The notes beneath the pieces were generated by a model. It was given only the letters and a program-made list of their open reading frames with translations. It made no database searches and was not told the origin of the DNA. Positions 8,653-15,765 of a stretch of DNA of 64,000 nucleotides are shown piece by piece. Position numbers and translations under genes: made by a program. The stretch comes from Streptomyces althioticus (GTDB taxonomy: Bacteria > Actinomycetota > Actinomycetes > Streptomycetales > Streptomycetaceae), in the NCBI GenBank assembly GCA_014649355.1, contig BMSW01000007.1, positions 62,001-126,000 of the forward strand, given 5' to 3'. The first letter of the stretch is position 1; every line of letters begins with the position of its first letter.

Positions 8653-8686
8653 CGAGGGCGGCTCCGGACCACCGGGGCCGCCCTCG
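8653..8686 (+). terminator. Hairpin after guaB
   Basis: CGAGGGCGGC pairs perfectly with GCCGCCCTCG, with a 14-base loop that can pair further, starting 13 bases after the guaB stop codon. It separates guaB from guaB3, which probably has its own promoter. Confidence 0.65.
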
Positions 8687-8766
8687 CTTCGCGTCCGGGG
8701 CGGTGGGCGCCGCGGCCGTCGGGGATACTGGAAGGCGCTGCAACGCAACAGGGAAAGGCCACAGAC

Positions 8767-9891
8767 GTGACTGAGATCGAGATCGGGCGCGGCAAGCGCG
8801 GCCGCCGGGCGTACGCCTTCGACGACATCGCGGTCGTCCCCAGCCGCCGTACGCGGGACCCGAAGGAGGTCTCGATCGCCTGGCAGATCGACGCCTACCG
8901 CTTCGAGCTGCCGTTCCTGGCCGCTCCCATGGACTCGGTCGTCTCGCCGGCCACCGCGATCCGCATCGGCGAGCTCGGCGGCCTCGGCGTGCTGAACCTC
9001 GAAGGCCTGTGGACCCGCCACGAGGACCCGCAGCCGCTGCTCGACGAGATCGTCGGCCTGCCCGACGAGGCGGCCACCCGCCGCCTCCAGGAGATCTACG
9101 CCGCTCCCATCAAGGAGGAGCTGATCGGGCAGCGCATCAAGGAGGTGCGCGACTCCGGCGTCGTCACCGCCGCCGCGCTCTCCCCGCAGCGCACCGCCCA
9201 GTTCTCCAAGGCCGTCGTCGACGCGGGCGTGGACATCTTCGTCATCCGCGGCACCACGGTCTCCGCGGAGCACGTCTCCGGCTCGCACGAGCCGCTGAAC
9301 CTGAAGCAGTTCATCTACGAGCTGGACGTCCCGGTGATCGTCGGCGGCTGCGCCACCTACACCGCCGCGCTGCACCTGATGCGCACCGGCGCGGCCGGCG
9401 TCCTCGTCGGCTTCGGCGGCGGCGCCGCGCACACCACGCGCAACGTGCTGGGCATCCAGGTGCCGATGGCCACCGCCGTCGCCGACGTGGCCGCGGCCCG
9501 CCGCGACTACATGGACGAGTCCGGCGGCCGGTACGTGCACGTCATCGCCGACGGCGGCGTCGGCTGGTCCGGAGACCTGCCCAAGGCGATCGCCTGCGGC
9601 GCGGACTCCGTGATGATGGGCTCCCCGCTGGCCCGCGCCACCGACGCGCCGGGCCGCGGCCACCACTGGGGCATGGAGGCCGTCAACGAGGAGCTGCCGC
9701 GCGGCAAGAAGGTCGACCTCGGCACGGTGGGCACGCTGGAGGAGATCCTCACCGGCCCGTCCCACACCCCCGACGGCTCCATGAACCTCTTCGGCGCCCT
9801 CCGCCGCGCCATGGCCACCACGGGCTACAGCGAGCTGAAGGAGTTCCAGCGCGTCGAGGTGACGGTGGCGGACTCCCAGCACCGCCGGTAG
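8767..9891 (+). CDS. guaB3: GuaB3-family IMP dehydrogenase-related protein
   Basis: A 374-residue TIM barrel related to IMPDH, without CBS domains. It starts at a GTG after GGGAAAGG. The phosphate-binding motifs are kept (H-V-I-A-D-G-G-V, S-G-D, then S-V-M-M-G-S-P-L). The loop that holds the catalytic cysteine in IMPDH reads F-G-G-G-A-A-H-T-T-R, with His near 222 in place of Cys. Actinobacterial GuaB3 proteins are conserved but their reaction is unsettled; a cyanobacterial GuaB3 has been reported to have IMPDH activity. It ends at a strong bidirectional terminator. Confidence 0.9.
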   Translation: MTEIEIGRGKRGRRAYAFDDIAVVPSRRTRDPKEVSIAWQIDAYRFELPFLAAPMDSVVSPATAIRIGELGGLGVLNLEGLWTRHEDPQPLLDEIVGLPDEAATRRLQEIYAAPIKEELIGQRIKEVRDSGVVTAAALSPQRTAQFSKAVVDAGVDIFVIRGTTVSAEHVSGSHEPLNLKQFIYELDVPVIVGGCATYTAALHLMRTGAAGVLVGFGGGAAHTTRNVLGIQVPMATAVADVAAARRDYMDESGGRYVHVIADGGVGWSGDLPKAIACGADSVMMGSPLARATDAPGRGHHWGMEAVNEELPRGKKVDLGTVGTLEEILTGPSHTPDGSMNLFGALRRAMATTGYSELKEFQRVEVTVADSQHRR

Positions 9892-9919
9892 TCGCCGGGC
9901 GGCATCCTCACGGCTCACG

Positions 9920-9955
9920 AAGGGGCCGGTCACCTGAACGGGTGACCGGCCCCTT
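9920..9955. terminator. Bidirectional terminator between convergent genes
   Basis: A perfect 15-base-pair stem (AAGGGGCCGGTCACC with GGTGACCGGCCCCTT) and a 6-base loop. TTT follows on the plus strand and TT on the minus strand. It serves both guaB3 and the minus-strand gene ending at 9971. Confidence 0.9.
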
Positions 9956-9970
9956 TCGCGTGTCTCGCCC

Positions 9971-11179
9971 CTACAACCGGTGCGCCGCCCCCGTAGGGGT
10001 CGCGCCTCGGGTGTCCAGGAGGAGCTGGGCCTTGACCGAGAGGCCCTGGAGGTCGTACGTGCGGTGCTGCTGGAGGAGGATCGTGAGGTCGGCGTCGGCG
10101 GCGGCCTCGTAGAGGGAGTCGGCGCGGGGGACGGGGCGGTCCAGGACGTTCCAGGACGGGACGTGCGGGTCGTGGTAGCTGACCGAGGCGCCCAGTTCCA
10201 TCAGGCGGACCGCGATCTCCTGCGCGGGGCTGCCCTGGAGGTCGGCGAGGTCGGCCTTGTAGGTGACCCCGAGGAGCAGCACGCGCGCGCCGCGCGCCGA
10301 CTTGCCGTGCTCGTTGAGCAGGGCCGCGGCGCGCTGCACGACGTAGCGGGGCATGCGGCCGTTGACCTCCTGGGCCAACTCGGCCATGCGCAGGGTGCGG
10401 CCGGCGTGCGCGGTGAGGTCCTGGGGGACGGTGTGGCCGCCGACGCCGGGTCCGGGGCGGAAGGCGAGGAAGCCGAAGGGCTTGGTCTCCGCGCAGCGCA
10501 GTACGTCCCACAGGTCGATGCCCAGGTCGTGGCAGAGGGCGGCCATCTCGTTGACCAGGGCGATGTTGACGTGCCGGAAGTTGGTCTCCAGGAGCTGCAC
10601 CGTTTCCGCCTCGCGGGGACCGCGGGCGCGGACCACCTTGTCGGTGATGCGCCCGTAGAAGGCCGCCGCCGACTCGGTGCAGGCGGGAGTGAGGCCGCCG
10701 ATGACCTTCGGCGTGTTGGCGGGGGTGTGGTCCCGGTTGCCCGGGTCGACACGGCTGGGGCAGTGGGCGAGGTGGAAGTCGCGTCCCGCGCGCAGGCCGG
10801 AGCCGGATTCCAGCAGCCGCAGCAGCGGACCCTCCGTGGTGCCGGGCGGCACGGGGGATTCCAGAATCACGGTGGTGTGCGGGCGGAGCTGCGCGGCGAG
10901 GGTGCGGGCGGCCGCCTCGACCTGGCCGAGGTCGAGCCCGCCGTCGGCGGCGGGCGCGGTGGGGGCGCAGATCACCGCGGTGCGCACCCGGCCGAGCTCG
11001 GTCGCGCTGGTGGTGACCCGGAAGCCCTGCGCGAGCATGCGCCGCTGTTCGGCGGGGCTGAGGGAGCCGGGCTCGGGGCCGGTCCGGTACCCGACGGTGG
11101 CGATGCCGGCGGCCACGGCGGCCTGGGCCAGGGGCAGTCCGAACGGGCCGAGTCCGATGACGGCGAGATCTGCGGGCAT
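9971..11179 (-). CDS. UDP-sugar/GDP-mannose dehydrogenase homologue lacking the catalytic cysteine
   Basis: About 402 residues with the three-part nucleotide-sugar dehydrogenase architecture. The N-terminal Rossmann fold has V-I-G-L-G-P-F-G-L-P; the central domain has E-S-P-V-P-P-G-T-T, E-T-V-Q-L-L-E-T-N-F-R and the G-P-G-V-G-G-H block; the C-terminal UDP-binding domain has L-L-G-V-T-Y-K-A-D. The residue that should be the nucleophilic Cys of G-G-H-C is Thr (about residue 250), so the usual two-step alcohol-to-acid oxidation is unlikely. The ATG at 11179 has AAGGA upstream; a TTG 21 bases earlier is possible. No glycosyltransferase genes lie nearby. Confidence 0.85.
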   Translation of the reverse strand: MPADLAVIGLGPFGLPLAQAAVAAGIATVGYRTGPEPGSLSPAEQRRMLAQGFRVTTSATELGRVRTAVICAPTAPAADGGLDLGQVEAAARTLAAQLRPHTTVILESPVPPGTTEGPLLRLLESGSGLRAGRDFHLAHCPSRVDPGNRDHTPANTPKVIGGLTPACTESAAAFYGRITDKVVRARGPREAETVQLLETNFRHVNIALVNEMAALCHDLGIDLWDVLRCAETKPFGFLAFRPGPGVGGHTVPQDLTAHAGRTLRMAELAQEVNGRMPRYVVQRAAALLNEHGKSARGARVLLLGVTYKADLADLQGSPAQEIAVRLMELGASVSYHDPHVPSWNVLDRPVPRADSLYEAAADADLTILLQQHRTYDLQGLSVKAQLLLDTRGATPTGAAHRL

Positions 11180-11371
11180 GGCGTGGACCGTCCTTCCCAA
11201 TAGCCGGAGTGCGACAGGTGCGCAAGCGCTGAGGACTGGACAGGCGAGCGCAATGTCAGACTAGGAGTAAATATGACCGATATGTGGGATTGATCGGCTG
11301 GTTTTCGGTGAGTCGCCCTGCGGGGCGCCCAACGGTGTCCGGGCGGCGGGGTGTGCACGGGTGGATGGTCG

Positions 11372-11410
11372 CGCGGTTGTCCACAGGCTGTGGCCCGCGG
11401 TTGTCCACAG
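11372..11410. promoter_or_regulatory. Pair of DnaA boxes
   Basis: The 15-base word CGCGGTTGTCCACAG occurs twice (11372-11386 and 11396-11410). Each copy contains TTGTCCACA, the preferred Streptomyces DnaA box. They are in the same orientation, 24 bases apart, in the 347-base gap between the dehydrogenase homologue and glpD. No origin genes (dnaA, dnaN) are near, so this is not oriC. Confidence 0.75.
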
Positions 11411-11526
11411 CCCGAGGCGGCGTGTGGCTGAAGTCGGGCAACCCGGTCAGAATTTGGGCATGAGGGTGGGAGACCGGGCTTCGCCCGACGGGTGTGGCCG
11501 ATGCGACCGATGAGCGGGAGGCAGCG

Positions 11527-13233
11527 GTGAGGGCAGCGACACTGGGGCCGGCGCAGCGCGCCGAATCACTGGCGTCCATGGCGGAGCGCGAGCTGGACGT
11601 ACTGGTGGTGGGCGGCGGCGTGGTCGGCGCGGGCACGGCGCTCGACGCGGTGACGCGCGGCCTGTCCACCGGACTGGTCGAGGCGCGTGACTGGGCGTCG
11701 GGCACCTCCAGCCGCTCCAGCAAGCTGATCCACGGCGGCCTGCGCTATCTGGAGATGCTGGACTTCGCGCTCGTCCGCGAGGCGTTGAAGGAGCGCGGTC
11801 TGCTCCTGGAGAAGCTCGCCCCGCACCTGGTGCGCCCGGTGCCGTTCCTGTACCCGCTGCAGCACAAGGGCTGGGAGCGGCTCTACGCCGGCGCGGGCGT
11901 CGCGCTCTACGACACCATGGCGATGACCCACGGCCACGGACGGGGCCTCCCCGTGCACCGCCACCTGAGCCGCCGTCACGCCCTGCGGGTCGCGCCCTGC
12001 TTGAAGAAGGACGCGCTGGTCGGAGCCCTGCAGTACTACGACGCCCAGATGGACGACGCCCGCTTCGTCCTCAACCTCGTGCGCACGGCGGCGGCGTACG
12101 GCGCCCGGACGGCGAACGGCGCCCGCGTCACCGGGTTCCTCCGCGAGGGCGAGCGGGTCGTCGGCGCCCGCGTGCAGGACGTGGAGGGCGGCGGCGAGTA
12201 CGAGATCCGCGCCAAGCAGGTGGTCAACGCCACCGGGGTGTGGACCGACGACACCCAGGCGATGGTCGGCGAGCGCGGCCAGTTCCACGTGCGCGCCTCC
12301 AAGGGCATCCACCTGGTCGTGCCCAAGGACCGCATCCACTCCACCACCGGACTGATCCTGCGCACCGAGAAGTCCGTGCTGTTCGTCATCCCCTGGGGCC
12401 GGCACTGGATCGTCGGCACCACCGACACCGGCTGGGACCTCGACAAGGCACACCCGGCCGCGTCCAGCGCCGACATCGACTACCTGCTGGAGCACGTCAA
12501 CTCCGTCCTCGCGGTGCCGCTCACCCGCGACGACGTCGAAGGGGTGTACGCGGGGCTGCGCCCGCTGCTCGCCGGCGAGTCGGACGCCACGAGCAAGCTG
12601 TCCCGCGAGCACACGGTCGCCCATCCGGTCCCCGGCCTGGTCGTGGTCGCGGGCGGCAAGTACACGACGTACCGGGTGATGGCCAAGGACGCCGTGGACG
12701 CCGCGGTGCACGGGCTCGACCTGCGCGTGGCGGACTGCGTCACCGAGGAGACGCCGCTGGTGGGCGCGGAGGGCTACCACGCCCTGTGGAACGGCCGGGC
12801 CCGCACGGCCGCCCGCACCGGCCTCCACCCGGTCCGGGTGGAGCACCTGCTCCAGCGGTACGGGTCGCTCGCCGAGGAGGTGCTGGACCTCGTCGCCTCC
12901 GACCCGTCTCTGGGCGAGCCGCTTCAGGCCGCCGACGACTACCTGCGCGCCGAGGTCGTCTACGCCGCCTCGCACGAGGGCGCGCGCCATCTGGAGGACG
13001 TGCTCACCCGGCGCACGCGGATATCCATCGAGACGTTCGACCGGGGCACGCGCAGCGCGCGGGAGGCCGCCGAGCTGATGGCGCCCGTGCTGGGCTGGGA
13101 CGGCGGCCAGATCGACCGCGAGGTGCAGCACTACGAGAAGCGGGTGGAGGCCGAGCGGGAGTCGCAGCGCCAGCCCGACGACCTGACCGCGGACGCGGCC
13201 CGTCTGGGGGCGCCGGACATCGTGCCCCTGTAG
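11527..13233 (+). CDS. glpD: Glycerol-3-phosphate dehydrogenase (FAD-dependent)
   Basis: About 568 residues. The FAD motif V-V-G-G-G-V-V-G-A-G is near residue 22, followed by S-S-R-S-S-K-L-I-H-G-G-L-R-Y-L, the GlpD signature. Later come W-T-D-D, A-S-K-G-I-H-L-V-V-P, and P-W-G-R-H-W-I-V-G-T-T-D-T. The enzyme oxidises sn-glycerol-3-phosphate to dihydroxyacetone phosphate at the membrane and passes electrons to quinone. The GTG at 11527 is preferred because GGGAGG lies five bases upstream; an in-frame GTG at 11494 is less well placed. No glpF or glpK is adjacent. Confidence 0.9.
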   Translation: MRAATLGPAQRAESLASMAERELDVLVVGGGVVGAGTALDAVTRGLSTGLVEARDWASGTSSRSSKLIHGGLRYLEMLDFALVREALKERGLLLEKLAPHLVRPVPFLYPLQHKGWERLYAGAGVALYDTMAMTHGHGRGLPVHRHLSRRHALRVAPCLKKDALVGALQYYDAQMDDARFVLNLVRTAAAYGARTANGARVTGFLREGERVVGARVQDVEGGGEYEIRAKQVVNATGVWTDDTQAMVGERGQFHVRASKGIHLVVPKDRIHSTTGLILRTEKSVLFVIPWGRHWIVGTTDTGWDLDKAHPAASSADIDYLLEHVNSVLAVPLTRDDVEGVYAGLRPLLAGESDATSKLSREHTVAHPVPGLVVVAGGKYTTYRVMAKDAVDAAVHGLDLRVADCVTEETPLVGAEGYHALWNGRARTAARTGLHPVRVEHLLQRYGSLAEEVLDLVASDPSLGEPLQAADDYLRAEVVYAASHEGARHLEDVLTRRTRISIETFDRGTRSAREAAELMAPVLGWDGGQIDREVQHYEKRVEAERESQRQPDDLTADAARLGAPDIVPL

Positions 13234-13585
13234 ACGGGCAGCCGGCTCGTCACACGCTGCGGCGGGGGCCGTGACCCGGCGTGCCCAGCGGCGTAACTCG
13301 GCCATTTGTGCGGCCGGTTCGGGGCCGGTGGTCAGTGCGGCCGCCGTGCCCCGCACCCCCGCCGACCTGGGCGACGGCGCGTCACGACGGCCCGGTCGTG
13401 ACCGAATCGGCGCGCTTCGGATTTCGTCTTTGTCGTGACCCGTCCGGCAGAGTGGAGGAACGCTTCGTTCCCCCGCCTCTCCACCCTCCGTGTCCGGTGG
13501 GCGGACAGGGGCACCCTGGGCGTCGGGCGCTTGTCGGGTGAGGGACAATGAAGGCTCTGTCAGGGCGGGTTGCATGAGGGGACGC
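13234..13585. other. Spacer between glpD and the kinase cluster
   Basis: About 350 bases without a credible gene. A short reading frame at 13281-13541 has no ribosome site and an arginine/proline-rich product. The 3' part should contain the promoter of the first kinase gene. Confidence 0.5.
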
Positions 13586-15613
13586 ATGTCGGAGGCGGAG
13601 CGGGCGGGGACATCCCGTCAGGACAAGAGCGCACGTCTCCTCGCCGGGCGGTACCGGCTGGGAGACGTGCTCGGCCGCGGCGGCATGGGGACGGTGTGGC
13701 GGGCCGAGGACGAGACCCTCGGCCGCACGGTCGCCGTCAAGGAGCTCCGCTTCCCGTCGAACATCGACGAGGAGGAGAAGCGGCGGCTGATCACCCGGAC
13801 GCTGCGCGAGGCCAAGGCCATCGCGCGGATCCGCAACACCAGCGCCGTGACCGTCTTCGACGTGGTCCAGGAGGACGACCGTCCCTGGATCGTCATGGAG
13901 CTCGTCGAGGGCAAGTCGCTCGCCGAGGTCATCCGGGAGGACGGCCTGCTGGAGCCGCGCCGCGCCGCCGAGGTCGGGCTCGCCGTCCTCGACGTGCTGC
14001 GGTCCGCACACCGCGAGGGCATCCTGCACCGCGACGTGAAGCCGTCCAACGTGCTGATCGCCGACGACGGCCGCGTCGTCCTCACCGACTTCGGCATCGC
14101 CCAGGTCGAGGGCGACCCCTCCATCACCTCGACCGGCATGCTCGTCGGCGCCCCCTCCTACATCTCCCCGGAGCGCGCCCGCGGGCACAAGCCCGGTCCC
14201 GCGGCCGACCTGTGGTCGCTCGGCGGCCTGCTCTACGCGGCGGTCGAGGGCACCCCGCCGTACGACAAGGGCTCCGCGATCGCGACGCTCACCGCGGTGA
14301 TGACCGAGCCGCTGGAGGAGCCGAAGAACGCCGGCCCCCTGCGCGACGTCATCCACGGCCTGCTCAACAAGGACCCCGCCCAGCGGCTCGACGACCGCGG
14401 CGCGCGCGCCATGCTGACCGCCGTCATCAGCGCCCCCGCCACCAAGGACGCCGACGGAGAGCCGGCCGACGCCACCCGCGTCGTGCCGCTGCCCGAGCAG
14501 CCCGGCACGCGGGACGGCGGAGCCAAGCGGGGCGAGGAGGCCGCGGAGAAGCTGCGCGGCGCGCTGCGCTCCGTGCGCAAGGCGGCGGTGGCGGCCGGCG
14601 CGGCCGGTGCCGCCCGCACCAAGTCCGGCGCCTCCGCGTCCGGCTCCGCGCCCGCCCCCGCGTCCGGCGCGGCGGCCCGCACCCCGGACGCGAAGCCGGC
14701 CGCAGCGCGGTCCGCGACCGCCGCGAGCCCCGCCGCCGGGACGCCCGGGACGACACCCGGCGCCAACGCGGCCACGGGCGGACGTAGTTCGGGCTGGCCC
14801 GTGATGACCCCGCCGGACCTGCCCGCACGGCCCGCGCCGCGCGCGTCGATCACCGACGTGGTGCCGCGCCGCACGCTCGTCGTCATCGCGCTGGTCGTGG
14901 TGCTCGCCGTGATCGGCACCGTGCTCGCACTCACCCTCGGCGGTGACGACGAGAGCGGCGGCGGCGCCCAAGGCGCCGGCGGCGACCGGACCGCGGCGGA
15001 GAGCACCCCCAGCGCGGACACCAGGAACGACGAGGAGGGCGGCACCCGTACCGACGGCACCGCCACCGCGTCCACCGGCACGGACGGAAGCGCGGCGGCC
15101 TCCCCCGACTCCACCGGGACGGCAGGCGGCGCCGCGCCGGGCAGCTCCTCGGACGCCGGGGACGGCGGAGCGGGCAAGGCGGAGGCGGCCACGACGCACC
15201 GGGGGAAGCAGGGGTACTCGATCGGTCTGCCCGCCGGATGGAAGTTCAAGTCCTCCGACGCGGCCGGCGACCGCTTCACCGGCCCGAACGGCCAGAAGCT
15301 GCTCATCGGCTGGACCACCACGCCCAAGGACGACCCGGTCGCCGACTGGACGAACCAGGAGCGCTTCATGGTGCGTCCCAAGTACAAGCGCATACGGATC
15401 GAGGCGGTGGAGTACCGCGGCTGGAAGACGGCCGACTGGGAGTTCACCTACGTCGACGGCGGCGTCACGTACCGGTCCGTGGACCGGGGCACCGTCGTCA
15501 ACGACGGTCTGGGGTACGGGCTGATGTACACGGCCAGGGCCGACGCGTGGGACGGCGAGCAGCGCACGAACACGTGGCGGACGCTGACGGAGACGTTCCG
15601 CCCGAAGTCCTGA
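13586..15613 (+). CDS. Membrane Ser/Thr protein kinase, first of five
   Basis: About 675 residues. The kinase domain (roughly 17-285) has G-R-G-G-M-G-T-V, V-A-V-K-E, H-R-D-V-K-P-S-N and D-F-G-I-A-Q, with A-P-S-Y-I-S-P-E after the activation loop, so it should be active. An Ala/Pro-rich linker follows, then one membrane helix (V-V-I-A-L-V-V-V-L-A-V-I-G-T-V, about 430-452), a Ser/Thr/Gly stalk and an extracellular domain of about 140 residues beginning G-L-P-A-G-W. Start choice: GAGGGG precedes ATG 13586; ATG 13574 is an alternative. By order it matches SCO4775 of the five-kinase cluster studied in S. coelicolor. Confidence 0.9.
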   Translation: MSEAERAGTSRQDKSARLLAGRYRLGDVLGRGGMGTVWRAEDETLGRTVAVKELRFPSNIDEEEKRRLITRTLREAKAIARIRNTSAVTVFDVVQEDDRPWIVMELVEGKSLAEVIREDGLLEPRRAAEVGLAVLDVLRSAHREGILHRDVKPSNVLIADDGRVVLTDFGIAQVEGDPSITSTGMLVGAPSYISPERARGHKPGPAADLWSLGGLLYAAVEGTPPYDKGSAIATLTAVMTEPLEEPKNAGPLRDVIHGLLNKDPAQRLDDRGARAMLTAVISAPATKDADGEPADATRVVPLPEQPGTRDGGAKRGEEAAEKLRGALRSVRKAAVAAGAAGAARTKSGASASGSAPAPASGAAARTPDAKPAAARSATAASPAAGTPGTTPGANAATGGRSSGWPVMTPPDLPARPAPRASITDVVPRRTLVVIALVVVLAVIGTVLALTLGGDDESGGGAQGAGGDRTAAESTPSADTRNDEEGGTRTDGTATASTGTDGSAAASPDSTGTAGGAAPGSSSDAGDGGAGKAEAATTHRGKQGYSIGLPAGWKFKSSDAAGDRFTGPNGQKLLIGWTTTPKDDPVADWTNQERFMVRPKYKRIRIEAVEYRGWKTADWEFTYVDGGVTYRSVDRGTVVNDGLGYGLMYTARADAWDGEQRTNTWRTLTETFRPKS

Positions 15614-15765
15614 TCCGACCGGCCCGCGGATCGGGACGCCAGATGTGTCATCCCCTCTCTGCGGGTTGCCTCCGGCACGTATCGTGAGTGGTTGCGGACC
15701 GTGCGGAGCGGGAACGGGCCGTCCGGAGAACGGAACTGACCGACCGTAGTGCCGGGGGAGGCAAC

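Noticed and set aside
7111..9933. A 940-codon open frame antisense to guaB and guaB3
   Set aside because: It mirrors two well-defined genes. Long antisense frames are expected from the GC bias, and the product is His/Val/Asp-rich without any family.
13281..13541. 86-codon frame between glpD and the first kinase
   Set aside because: No ribosome site, Pro/Arg-rich product, no family.
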